Origin: Streptomyces sulphureus DSM 40104
GTDB taxonomy: Bacteria > Actinomycetota > Actinomycetes > Streptomycetales > Streptomycetaceae
Length of the DNA: 62,930 bases
Direction: 5' to 3'
Assembly: GCF_000381025.1 (NCBI RefSeq)
Contig: NZ_KB905831.1
Span: 1 to 62,930, forward strand
Of this stretch, positions 26,701-34,151 are shown in pieces; position 1 is the stretch's first letter, and every line of letters starts with the position of its first letter. A program made the translations under genes and the position numbers. The notes under the pieces were generated by a model that saw nothing but the letters and a program-made list of their open reading frames with translations, did not search any database and was not told the origin of the DNA.

Positions 26701-27640
26701 GTTCTTCGATCTCGGCGGCACCTCGCTGCTCGCCGCGCGCCTGGTGGGCCGCGTACGGGAGCGCCTCGGCGCCGAGTTGACGATCGGCTCGCTCTTCGAG
26801 GCGCCGACGCCGGCCGGGCTCGCCGTCCGCACGGCCGACGACTCCGCCGCCTCCGGTGACGCGCTCGGCGTACTGCTGCCGCTGCGCGCCTCCGGCTCGC
26901 GCACGCCGCTCTTCGCGATCCACCCGGCGGGCGGAATTTCCTGGTGCTACGCGGGGTTGGCCTCGCGGCTCGGCCCCGACCAACCGGTCTACGGGCTCCA
27001 GGCGCCCGGCCTCCTCGACACCTCGCCACTGCCGTCCTCCCTCGACGAGCAGGCGGCCGCCTACGTCGAGCACCTCAAGTCGGTGCAGCCGCACGGCCCC
27101 TACCAGTTGCTCGGCTGGTCGGTCGGCGGCGTCCTCGCACACACCGTGGCGACGCTGCTCCAGGAGGAAGGCGAGGAGGTCGGACTCCTCGCGCTGCTCG
27201 ACGCGTTCCCCGCCGAGCAGTGGCGCGAGCGCCCGGCGCCCGAGGAGGGCGACGCACTCACCGCCGTGCTGCGCATGGCCGGATTCGAGCGCACCTCCGA
27301 GCGCGACCACGCGGACGTGCTCGCGACGCTGCGGCGCGCGGGCAGCCCGCTCGCCGGGCTCAGCGACCACACGCTGGCGCGGATCGTCGACATCGTGCCG
27401 CACCACGCGAGGCGGATGCGCGAGCACCAGCACCGGCGCTACACCGGCGACCTCGTCTTCTTCACCGCGGCGGCGCCGCGGCCGGAGGACTGGCTCACGC
27501 CCCTGGCGTGGCAGCCGCACGTGGACGGCACCGTCGAGAACCACGAACTGCCCTGCACCCACCCGCAGTTGCTGCGGGACGAGCACGTCGGGGCCATCGC
27601 CGACGTGCTCGCGGCACACCTGGAGGTACCGCAACGATGA
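23711..27640 (+). CDS. entF: Single-module NRPS (C-A-T-TE), enterobactin synthase component F type
   Basis: The 1309-residue synthetase contains one module. The condensation domain (about 15-440) has HHLVMDG near 148. The adenylation domain (about 470-960) has LYTSGSTGRPKGV near 617, YGPTEAAVDV and NGKLDR near 950. The carrier has FFDLGGTSLLA near 997, and the thioesterase has LLGWSVGG near 1133. The specificity residues I read by eye against EntF (FDVSVWEFF, TTCHFVPSML, VFCSGEAL, HNLYGPTEAAVDV) give D-V-W-H-F-S-L-V-D-K, the L-serine code. One serine module plus a releasing TE, and the length, fit the iterative tri-lactone assembly of enterobactin, not the two-module DhbF of bacillibactin or griseobactin. 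Confidence 0.92.
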   Translation: MTATATHRHASPDTEHALRLPLTAAQSGMWYAQALDPASPALNTAECLRIDGPLDADLFAEALRRVTEEAEALRVRIEDTPQGPRQHLLPAVELPLSVHDLRGDGAERRAEAWMREDLARARDLSRELPFTHALFRVADERWLWYQCIHHLVMDGYGYSLLVRRTAEVYSALAEGADPAPRTFGRLAELVAQDAAYRSSEEFAADREHWATALADRPEAPRLAGRDALASRTFGRRTAYLPPATTERLRTLAEELRATWPDVLVAAQALYTARVTGRSDVVLGLPLMGRMGSAALRIPGMVMNVLPLRLTVRPSDTLASLVRQVVLGIRDVRRHQRYRYEDIRRDLGLLGEGRALVGPLVNVMPFDYGAAFAGVPARAMNLSTGPVDDLTVNIYDRADGRGLRIDHDGNPALYPHEALAAHQSRFLRLLEQLAGADPEQPLGAYAVASPAEREFVLDECNRTARELPCTTLAGPFESRARETPGATALREGDTALSYEELNARANRLARLLQDEGAKPGALVAVSLPRSTDLVVSLLAVAKSGAAYLPLDPEYPPERLAYMLDDAAPVCAVADRAGRLPAHGRPQLLLDEPGTRERLAAYPAVNPPRALTPAHPAYVLYTSGSTGRPKGVVVSHGAIDNRLRWMQDTYRLRPDDRVLQKTPSSFDVSVWEFFWPLREGATLVVAEPGSHRDPARLAATVAEHAVTTCHFVPSMLQVFLAEADASRCASLRRVFCSGEALPRETAHTFARALPEVALHNLYGPTEAAVDVTHHTCVPEETGPVPIGAPVWNTRLYVLDPALQPCPPGVTGELYLAGAQLADGYLHRPELTATRFVADPFGPPGARMYRTGDLARWTVRGEVEYLGRTDNQVKLRGQRLELGEVEAALAALDGVDGACALVREDRPGEQLLVGYTTGTAEPAASRAALARRLPEHMVPSTVVALDAFPLTPNGKLDRGALPAPVFSGSGRRAPEGPREEALTALFAEVLEVENVGPDDAFFDLGGTSLLAARLVGRVRERLGAELTIGSLFEAPTPAGLAVRTADDSAASGDALGVLLPLRASGSRTPLFAIHPAGGISWCYAGLASRLGPDQPVYGLQAPGLLDTSPLPSSLDEQAAAYVEHLKSVQPHGPYQLLGWSVGGVLAHTVATLLQEEGEEVGLLALLDAFPAEQWRERPAPEEGDALTAVLRMAGFERTSERDHADVLATLRRAGSPLAGLSDHTLARIVDIVPHHARRMREHQHRRYTGDLVFFTAAAPRPEDWLTPLAWQPHVDGTVENHELPCTHPQLLRDEHVGAIADVLAAHLEVPQR

Positions 27641-27831
27641 CCGCGACCGCGACGGAGCCGGGCCCCTTCGACCCGCCGGCCGACGGCCGGGACGACGCCT
27701 TCCTCGTCCTCGTCAACAGCGCGGGCGACCACTCCCTGTGGCCCGACTGGCGTGCCGTCCCGCAGGGTTGGCGACGCAGCTTCGGGCCGGACACGCACGG
27801 GGCGTGTTTGCGGCATCTTTCCGCAGGGTGA
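27637..27831 (+). CDS. ybdZ: MbtH-like protein
   Basis: The 64-residue MbtH-family protein binds and activates the adenylation domain of the preceding NRPS. Family residues are visible in FLVLVNSAGDHSLWP, VPQGWRRSFG and the CLRHL end. It overlaps entF by 4 bp and closes the operon. It is slightly shorter at the C-terminus than common homologues but keeps the core tryptophans. Confidence 0.88.
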   Translation: MTATATEPGPFDPPADGRDDAFLVLVNSAGDHSLWPDWRAVPQGWRRSFGPDTHGACLRHLSAG

Positions 27832-27919
27832 GCAGCGGGGCGCACGGAGACAAGGCGGTGAACGGATCGGAGACGGACCACGATCCGTAGCCGTTCCCCA
27901 ACGGATGCCCCCTCGACAA

Positions 27920-27944
27920 CGTGCACGTATATACAGGCATATCG
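27920..27944. promoter_or_regulatory. AT-rich promoter candidate upstream of the FGE gene
   Basis: CGTGCACG, then TATATACAGGCATAT, form an AT-rich island 60-85 bp before the FGE start in otherwise GC-rich DNA. The GTGCA element resembles half of the TGTGCA palindrome near 32560. Shared control by the IclR regulator is possible but unproven. Confidence 0.3.
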
Positions 27945-28003
27945 TGGGAACGCGCAAGGGTTCGGAGCAACGGACCCCGGAGGAACGCGCGGGAGGACGA
28001 GCA

Positions 28004-28975
28004 ATGCCAGACGAACACCACACCGCGCACTGCTGCGCGCCCGCGAGGACGGAAGGCTCCACGGCGCAGTCGGCCGAAGCGCACACCGGCGTCGCACCCG
28101 CCTGGGCCGGCACCGGCACCCACGGCATCGAACAAGCGCAGGTACCCGCCGGGGAGTTCGCGATGGGCGACGCGCACGACGACGGGCAGCCGACGGACGG
28201 CGAGGGCCCCGTGCACCGGGTGGCGCTCCCCGGCTTCGAGATCGACGCGACCTGCGTGACGGTCGCCGACTTCGCGGCCTTCGTCGAGGCCACCGGATAC
28301 CGCACCGAGGCCGAGGAGTTCGGCTGTTCCGCCGTGTTCCACCTGGCGGTACGCGCACCCGCGGAGGACGTCGTCGGGTCCTCGGCCGGCACCCCGTGGT
28401 GGCTGGCGGTGAAGGAGGCCGACTGGCGCCGCCCCGGCGGGCGGCAGTCCGACGCGTACGAGACGCCCGACCACCCCGTCACCCACGTCTCCTGGCACGA
28501 CGCCGCGGCGTACTGCGCCTGGGCCGGGCGCGCCCTGCCGACCGAGGCGCAGTGGGAGTACGCGGCTCGCGGCGGCCTCGCCGGCGCCCGGTACCCGTGG
28601 GGGGACGTGCTGCACCCGGACGGCGCGTGGCGGTGCAACATCTGGCAGGGCACCTTCCCGGTGCACAACACCCTGGCGGACGGCTACCTGACCACGGCTC
28701 CCGTCCGCACCTTCGCGCCCAACGGTTACGGACTGTGGCAGACGGTCGGCAACGTCTGGGAGTGGTGCGCCGACCGGTTCTCCCCCGTCCACTACACCTC
28801 GGAGCCGGTGACCGCGCCCACCGGCCCCGAGGCGGGCAGCACCCGTGTCATGCGCGGTGGTTCCTACCTCTGCCACGACTCCTACTGCAACCGCTACCGG
28901 GTGGCCGCCAGGTCGTCGAACACTCCGGACTCGGCCACGGCCAACCTCGGCTTCCGCACGGTCGGCAGCCCCTAG
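28004..28975 (+). CDS. Formylglycine-generating enzyme (sulfatase activator)
   Basis: The 323-residue FGE-sulfatase family enzyme oxidises the Cys of the sulfatase CxPxR motif to formylglycine. Near the C-terminus is the copper-binding and active Cys pair in RGGSYLCHDSYCNRYRVAAR (Cys290 and Cys295), as in characterised Streptomyces FGE. Other family stretches are VPAGEFAMGDA, HPVTHVSWHDAAAYCAWAG, LPTEAQWEYAARGG, NIWQGTFPVHNT and VGNVWEWCADRF. The ATG at 28004 has GGGAGGACGA upstream. It has no signal peptide, so it acts in the cytoplasm. Its natural client is the CAPSR-type sulfatase encoded 5 kb away at 34152-35585. Confidence 0.93.
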   Translation: MPDEHHTAHCCAPARTEGSTAQSAEAHTGVAPAWAGTGTHGIEQAQVPAGEFAMGDAHDDGQPTDGEGPVHRVALPGFEIDATCVTVADFAAFVEATGYRTEAEEFGCSAVFHLAVRAPAEDVVGSSAGTPWWLAVKEADWRRPGGRQSDAYETPDHPVTHVSWHDAAAYCAWAGRALPTEAQWEYAARGGLAGARYPWGDVLHPDGAWRCNIWQGTFPVHNTLADGYLTTAPVRTFAPNGYGLWQTVGNVWEWCADRFSPVHYTSEPVTAPTGPEAGSTRVMRGGSYLCHDSYCNRYRVAARSSNTPDSATANLGFRTVGSP

Positions 28976-29030
28976 CCGCGGCGCGGGCACGCGCGGCCGG
29001 GGCGACCGCGCGACCGCGCTCGCGCACCGG

Positions 29031-30176
29031 TCACCACTCGGCGAACGAGCCGTCGTCGTGCCGCCAGACAGGGTTGCGCCACCGCGCCCCGACCTCGGCG
29101 GCACGGCGCACCGCACGCTCGTCGATCTCGATCCCGAGGCCCGGGGCCCGCAGGCGCTCGACATAACTCTCCGACGTCGCGAAGACGCCCGGGTCGACGA
29201 GGTAGTCGAGCAGGTCCGAGCCGACGTTGTAGTGGATGCCGAGGCTCGTCTCCTGGATGAGCGCGTTCGGCGAGGCGAAGTCGACCTGGAGGCTGGCGGC
29301 GAAGGCGATCGGTCCGAGCGGGCAGTGCGGAGCCAGCGAGACGCCGTACGCCTCGGCGAGCGAGGCGATGCGGCGCACCTCGGAGATACCGCCCGCGTGC
29401 GAGAGGTCGGGCTGGGCGACGGCGAGGCCGGAGCCGACCACCTCGCGGAAGTCCCAACGGGAGAAGAGGCGCTCGCCGGTGGCGATCGGGATGCTGGTGG
29501 ACGCACATATCGCCGGGTAGTCGGCGGTGAGTTCGGGGACCAGCGGCTCCTCGACGAAGAGCGGGTGCAAGGGTTCGAGCAGGCGGAGCGCCTGGCGCGC
29601 GACCGCAGGGGAGAGCCGGCCGTGGAAGTCCACGGCGATGTCGAAGTCGTCGCCCGTGGCCTCGCGCACCGCGGCGACCCGCGCGACCATCGCGTCGAGC
29701 GCCGCCTTCGACTCCAGCCCGCGCATCCTGCCGGAGCCGTTCATCTTGACGGCACTGAGCCCCAACTCCTTCTTCTGCAGGGCGGCTTCCGCGACGCCGG
29801 CGGGGTCGTCGCCGCCGATCCACGCGTAGGTGCGCATCCGCTCGCGCACCGCACCGCCGAGGAGCTCGTGGACCGGGACGCCGAGGCTCTTGCCCTTGAT
29901 GTCCCACAGGGCCTGGTCGATGCCGGCGACGGCGCTGGAGAGGATCGGGCCGCCGCGGTAGAAGCCGCCCTTGGTGAGGGTCTGCCAGTGGTCCTCGATG
30001 CGGAAGGGGTCGGCGCCTATCAGGTAGTCCGAGAGCTCCTCCACCGCGGCGGCGACGGTCGCCGCGCGGCCTTCCACGACGGGCTCGCCCCAGCCGGTGG
30101 GGCCCTCGTCGGTGTGGACCGCGAGGAACAGCCACCGCGGCGCGACGGAGAACGTCTCAAGTCCCGTGATCTTCAT
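29031..30176 (-). CDS. dgoD: D-galactonate dehydratase
   Basis: The 381-residue enolase-superfamily dehydratase converts D-galactonate to 2-keto-3-deoxygalactonate. Motifs in order are KGGFYRGGPILSSAVAGIDQ, the metal ligands in AVDFHGRLSP, LFVEEPL and PIATGER, the catalytic LAPHCPLGPIA, and the end WRNPVWRHDDGSFAEW. These match what I remember of E. coli DgoD very closely, including the C-terminus. It is the last gene of a four-gene leftward operon, and its ATG overlaps the aldolase stop by 4 bp. It is convergent with the FGE gene. Confidence 0.93.
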   Translation of the reverse strand: MKITGLETFSVAPRWLFLAVHTDEGPTGWGEPVVEGRAATVAAAVEELSDYLIGADPFRIEDHWQTLTKGGFYRGGPILSSAVAGIDQALWDIKGKSLGVPVHELLGGAVRERMRTYAWIGGDDPAGVAEAALQKKELGLSAVKMNGSGRMRGLESKAALDAMVARVAAVREATGDDFDIAVDFHGRLSPAVARQALRLLEPLHPLFVEEPLVPELTADYPAICASTSIPIATGERLFSRWDFREVVGSGLAVAQPDLSHAGGISEVRRIASLAEAYGVSLAPHCPLGPIAFAASLQVDFASPNALIQETSLGIHYNVGSDLLDYLVDPGVFATSESYVERLRAPGLGIEIDERAVRRAAEVGARWRNPVWRHDDGSFAEW

Positions 30177-30817
30177 GCGGATACCTCCGAGGTGGTGGAC
30201 GAGGTCAGCGAGCCGGCCAGCTCGCGGACTCTTTCGAGCTGCGCGGGATCGCCGAGCGCCGAGCCGAGCGCGACGCCGGCGGCGCCGGAGTCGAGATAGG
30301 TCCGGGCGGTGTCGAGGCGGACACCTCCGGTGGCGACGAACCGTGCCTGCGGGAACGGTCCGTGCATCGAGCGGAGCCAGTCGGGGCCGAGGTCGGAGGC
30401 CGGGAACATCTTCAGCCAGTCGAGTCCGAACGCCAGCACGCGCTGCACCTCGCTCGCGGTGGCGACGCCCGGGAGGTGGGGCAGCCCCGCCGTGAGCGAA
30501 CTCCCGGCCACCGCGGGGTCGAAGCCGGGCGCCACCGTGAAGACGGCCCCGGCGTCCGCCGCCTGCCGCACGTGCGCGGCGGTCGTCACCGTGCCGGCGC
30601 CGACGGGCAGGCCACGGGCGCGGCCGGCCTCGACCGTGGCGGCCAACGCATCGAGTGCGGCCGGCGACTGGATCGGCACCTCGACGAGGCGGATGCCGAC
30701 GTCCCAGGCCCGCTCGGCCAGTTGGACGGTCCGCGCGGCGTCGAAACCGCGCAGTATCGTCATCAGTGGAAGGTGTGCGAAGTGCGTGGCGAAGAACGCC
30801 CTGGTGTCGTCGGTCAT
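30173..30817 (-). CDS. dgoA: 2-dehydro-3-deoxy-6-phosphogalactonate aldolase (KDPG aldolase family)
   Basis: The 214-residue class I aldolase splits KDPGal to pyruvate and glyceraldehyde 3-phosphate. The catalytic Glu lies in RLVEVPIQSP, the glycine-rich phosphate region in VGAGTVTTAAHV, FTVAPGFDP follows, and the Schiff-base Lys is in LKMFPASDLGP. I choose the ATG at 30817 because it overlaps the regulator stop as ATGA, the pattern at the other joints. An in-frame ATG at 30826 would add three residues. With dgoD and the kinase it completes the De Ley-Doudoroff galactonate route. Confidence 0.88.
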   Translation of the reverse strand: MTDDTRAFFATHFAHLPLMTILRGFDAARTVQLAERAWDVGIRLVEVPIQSPAALDALAATVEAGRARGLPVGAGTVTTAAHVRQAADAGAVFTVAPGFDPAVAGSSLTAGLPHLPGVATASEVQRVLAFGLDWLKMFPASDLGPDWLRSMHGPFPQARFVATGGVRLDTARTYLDSGAAGVALGSALGDPAQLERVRELAGSLTSSTTSEVSA

Positions 30818-31557
30818 TTCATCCATCCCAGGTCGCGTGAGATCGCTTGCGCCGTCTCACGAATCAGCGGGAGCCTGCTGCGCAGCTCCTCCAGGTCGAG
30901 TTGCTCCTTGAGCGCGGTCACCGACAGCGCCGAGGTCACCGCGCCGGTCGCGTTCCGGATCGGCAGCGCGATGCAGTTGACGAAGCTCTCGTACTCGCCG
31001 TCGTCCTCCGCGTGGCCGCGTGCGCGGATCTCCCCGAGGTGCGCGGTGAAGGCGTCCCTGCCGGCCACGGTCGTCGGCGTGAACCGCTCGAACGAGCAGG
31101 TGGCGAGGAGGCGTTCGCGCTCCTCGTCGTCGGCCCAGGCAAGGATCGCCTTGCCGACTCCCGAGGCGTGCAGGCGCACGCTCTTGCCGATCTGGGAGTA
31201 GAGCCGCACCCTGCCGAACGACTCCGCCTTGTCGGCGTAGACGATGCGGTCTCCGTCGATCACCGCGACGTGCACGGTGACGTGGAGTTCGGCGGCGAGG
31301 GCCTGCACGTGGGAGTGGGTGACGCTGCGCAGGTCGAACTGCTCCGTCACCGCCTGGGCGAGTCCCACCAACCGGTGGCCGACGACGAACGTGCCGTCCT
31401 CCGCGCGCCGGGCGAGCCCGCCGTTGACCAGGTCCTGCATCAGTCGCAGGGCGGTGGTGCGGTGCACGTCGAGCTCGGCCGCGATGTCCGAGGGGCGTTG
31501 CGGCCCCGTACTCATGAGTTCGAGGATGCTGATGGCGCGCTCGACGGCCTGGCTCAC
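30814..31557 (-). CDS. IclR-family transcriptional regulator
   Basis: The 247-residue product has the N-terminal winged helix of IclR proteins, AISILELMSTGPQRPSDIAAELDV and TTALRLMQDLVNGGLARR (about residues 8-55). The effector domain shows VHVAVIDGDRIVYADKAE, GKSVRLHASGVGKAILAW and NCIALPIRNATGAVTSALSV. The GTG start at 31557 overlaps the kinase stop. It lies inside the galactonate operon and probably controls it through the TGTGCA palindrome at 32553-32569, with a galactonate-pathway acid as inducer. The regulator of the E. coli dgo operon is GntR-type, so this is a different control solution. Confidence 0.87.
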   Translation of the reverse strand: MSQAVERAISILELMSTGPQRPSDIAAELDVHRTTALRLMQDLVNGGLARRAEDGTFVVGHRLVGLAQAVTEQFDLRSVTHSHVQALAAELHVTVHVAVIDGDRIVYADKAESFGRVRLYSQIGKSVRLHASGVGKAILAWADDEERERLLATCSFERFTPTTVAGRDAFTAHLGEIRARGHAEDDGEYESFVNCIALPIRNATGAVTSALSVTALKEQLDLEELRSRLPLIRETAQAISRDLGWMK

Positions 31558-32525
31558 GACGCCACCTCGCGCACCTCGCGGAGCCCGCTCGCGTCGACAT
31601 GGTCGGCGACGGAGCCGAGGGCGAGCTCCGCCGTACGGTGACCCAGCCGCAGGCGGTCGTCCGGCTCGGCGCCGTGCAGCAGCGCCGAGAGGTACCCCGC
31701 GGCGAACGCGTCGCCCGCGCCGACCGGCTCCACCACTTCGACTTCGGCCGCCGGTTGGAACCAGCGGTCCGTCCCCTCGAAGAGCGTGGCTCCCACCTCG
31801 CCGTCCTTGACGACGAGCTGTCCGCTCGCCCCGACGAGCTCCCGCACGTCCTCCGGTGCGGCGGTGCCCCACAGGGCGGCGGCCTCGTCGAGCCCCACGA
31901 GGACGACGTCCGCCTGCCGTGCCACCTCGCGCAGGACACGCGGGGCTTCGTTCGAACTCCACAGCGCCGGCCGGTAGTTGACGTCGAAGACGCGCAGGCC
32001 GCCGGCCCGCTGCGTCCGCGCGAAGAGTGCGGAGGCCGCCTCGGCGCAGGAGTCGGAGAGGGCGACCGTCACACCCGAGGTGTAGCCGATACGCACGTCA
32101 CGGAAGGCGACGGCGTCGAGATCGGCCGGGCTTATGCGTGAGGCCGCGGAGCCCGCCCGGTAGTAGTGGACCTTGGTTCCCTCGGGTCCCGGGTCCTTGA
32201 AGTAGACGGCGGTCGGGGCCGCCGGATCGCGCACCACGGCCCTGGTGTCGACCCCGGACGCCGCGATCTCGGAGACGACCCGCTCCCCGAGCGGATCGTC
32301 TCCGAGCCGGCTCACCCAGCTCACACGGTGGCCGAGATCGGCGAGGTACTGCGCTGTGTTCGACTCGGCGCCGGCCACCCGCAGTCGGGCGTCCGTCGCC
32401 GACCGCAGAGGGGTCGACGCGGGCGGTGCGACGAGCACCATCGATTCGCCGAGACACACAACGTCGGGCGGGGGGGCGTGGGTTGAGCGGGAATCCGAAG
32501 CAGCGGCCACGTGCGTATCGCCCAC
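31554..32525 (-). CDS. kdgK: 2-keto-3-deoxy-(galacto/gluco)nate kinase, PfkB family
   Basis: The 323-residue ribokinase-family sugar kinase phosphorylates 2-keto-3-deoxygalactonate before the aldolase step. Motifs are VVCLGESMVLVAPP, RVAGAESNTAQYLADLGH (substrate GG-type region) and VVEPVGAGDAFAAGYLSALL, with the catalytic Asp of GAGDAF. I take GTG at 32525 as start because AGGAGG lies 5 bp upstream. An ATG at 32543 would add six residues (MTEEVP) but has no ribosome site. It is the first gene of the kinase-IclR-aldolase-dehydratase operon, and its promoter faces that of the MFS gene. Confidence 0.86.
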   Translation of the reverse strand: MGDTHVAAASDSRSTHAPPPDVVCLGESMVLVAPPASTPLRSATDARLRVAGAESNTAQYLADLGHRVSWVSRLGDDPLGERVVSEIAASGVDTRAVVRDPAAPTAVYFKDPGPEGTKVHYYRAGSAASRISPADLDAVAFRDVRIGYTSGVTVALSDSCAEAASALFARTQRAGGLRVFDVNYRPALWSSNEAPRVLREVARQADVVLVGLDEAAALWGTAAPEDVRELVGASGQLVVKDGEVGATLFEGTDRWFQPAAEVEVVEPVGAGDAFAAGYLSALLHGAEPDDRLRLGHRTAELALGSVADHVDASGLREVREVAS

Positions 32526-32552
32526 CGGAACCTCCTCGGTCATCGTCAGAGT

Positions 32553-32569
32553 TGTGCAAATTATGCACA
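32553..32569. promoter_or_regulatory. IclR operator candidate (TGTGCA inverted repeat)
   Basis: TGTGCA-AATTA-TGCACA is a perfect inverted repeat with a 5-bp A/T spacer. A third TGTGCA follows at 32573-32578. It lies in the 131-bp gap between the divergent kinase operon and the MFS-sulfatase operon. The IclR product of the leftward operon is the obvious binder. Confidence 0.65.
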
Positions 32570-32656
32570 CCTTGTGCAGATGTGCCACCACCAGCATACT
32601 GGCCCGGCTGTCGAGCACAGGCAGCCGAGAAAGTGAGCGGCGAAGGAGCCCCGCAC

Positions 32657-34102
32657 GTGAGCACATCGACAACCGCCAGCAGCAAAGCCCCACTTCACGT
32701 GAGAGGCGTACCGTCCTGGTTCATCTACGTCTTCGGCGCCCTCGGTGCGGTGCTGTGGGGCTACGACACAGGTGTGATCTCCGGGGCGCTGCTCTACATC
32801 AAGCGCGACTTCGCCATCTCCTCGGCGGGTCAGGGACTCGTCACGTCGTCCTTCACGATCGGCGCCGCGGCGGGCGCGCTCATCACGGCACTCCTCGTCG
32901 ACCGGCTCGGCAGAAAGAAGCTGCTGCTCATCGCCGCCGGCATCTTCGTCGTCGGCACGCTGATGTCCGGACTCGCGGGCGACGAGGTCGTCCTGATCAT
33001 CGGCCGCGCGGTGCTCGGCATCGGCATCGGCTTCGTGTCGGTGAACATCCCGATCTACCTGTCGGAGATCTCCCCGGCCCGGATACGCGGCCGCATCGTG
33101 TCGCTCACTCAGTTCATGAACGCGACCGGCATCCTGCTCGCCTACCTCTCCAACCTCGCCTTCTCCCCGGCCGGGGCATGGCGGTGGATGATCGGGATCG
33201 CGGTGGTGCCCGCGGTGCTGCTCTTCTTCGGCGTGCTCTTCCTCCCCGAGAGCCCCAGGTGGCTCGTGGGGAAAGGCCGAATCGCCGACGCCCGGGCGAC
33301 GTTGGCCGCCCGGGACGACGGCGCCGACCCGGGTGTCACGATCCGTGAGATCGAGGAGGGGCTCGCCGCCGGTCGCGGGGCATGGCGCTCGCTGCTGCGG
33401 CCCTGGGCACGCAAGCCCGCCGCCATCGCCGTCCTGATGACCGTCCTCGCGCAGTTCCTCGGCATCAACGCCATCACGTACTACGCGCCCACGGTGCTGA
33501 CCTCCGTCGGCTTCAGCGACAGCGCCTCACTGATCACGACCGTGGGGTTCGGCGCCATCTCCGTCGTCGCCACGGTCTTCGCCGTGCGCTACGGGGACTC
33601 CGTCGGGCGCCGGCCGCTGCTCATCGTCGGTGCGGCGATCACGGGGACGACGATGCTGCTCACGGCGATCTTCTCGTGGTCCTTCGGCATCACGGCCGGG
33701 ATCACAGGCGTGGTGGCCATCATCTGCTTCTGCCTCTTCAAGGGCGCGTTCTCCTCGACGTGGGGGCCCATCTCCCGCGTCGTCGAGACGGAGATCCTGC
33801 CGATCTCCATCCGCGGTACGGCGATGAGCGTCGCCGAGGTCGCCAACTTCATGGCGATATTCGTCGTCACCCTCTTCTTCCCCATCCTGCTCCAGGCGGG
33901 GAGCGGATTCGCCTTCTTCACCTTCGCGTTGATGGGCGCGGTCGCGGTGGCCGTGATCGTCTTCTTCGTCCCGGAGACCCGGGGCCGCACGCTGGAGGAG
34001 ATCGAGGCCGAGATGCGGGAGGGGCCCGCCGCCCGAGCCGCGCAGCGGAACGGTACGCCGGCGCCGGCGGACGACGCGGCGTCCGCAGCCCGCGTCGACT
34101 GA
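32657..34102 (+). CDS. MFS sugar porter (sugar/sugar-acid uptake)
   Basis: The 481-residue major-facilitator protein is of the sugar-porter family, with about 12 membrane segments. Signatures are GYDTGVISGALLYI, the loop motif DRLGRKKLLL, PIYLSEISPARIRGR, FLPESPRWLVGKGR between the halves, QFLGINAITYYAPTVL, and the C-terminal FFVPETRGRTLEEIEAEM. The GTG at 32657 has GAAGGAG upstream. It is divergent from the galactonate operon and 49 bp ahead of the sulfatase gene. It probably imports the substrate of the pathway. It is not of the DgoT anion-porter type, so the imported compound may be a neutral or sulfated sugar rather than galactonate itself. Confidence 0.85.
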   Translation: MSTSTTASSKAPLHVRGVPSWFIYVFGALGAVLWGYDTGVISGALLYIKRDFAISSAGQGLVTSSFTIGAAAGALITALLVDRLGRKKLLLIAAGIFVVGTLMSGLAGDEVVLIIGRAVLGIGIGFVSVNIPIYLSEISPARIRGRIVSLTQFMNATGILLAYLSNLAFSPAGAWRWMIGIAVVPAVLLFFGVLFLPESPRWLVGKGRIADARATLAARDDGADPGVTIREIEEGLAAGRGAWRSLLRPWARKPAAIAVLMTVLAQFLGINAITYYAPTVLTSVGFSDSASLITTVGFGAISVVATVFAVRYGDSVGRRPLLIVGAAITGTTMLLTAIFSWSFGITAGITGVVAIICFCLFKGAFSSTWGPISRVVETEILPISIRGTAMSVAEVANFMAIFVVTLFFPILLQAGSGFAFFTFALMGAVAVAVIVFFVPETRGRTLEEIEAEMREGPAARAAQRNGTPAPADDAASAARVD

Positions 34103-34151
34103 CGCCAACACCCCACACACCAGGGCTGTTACACCAGCAAGGAGAAAGCAC

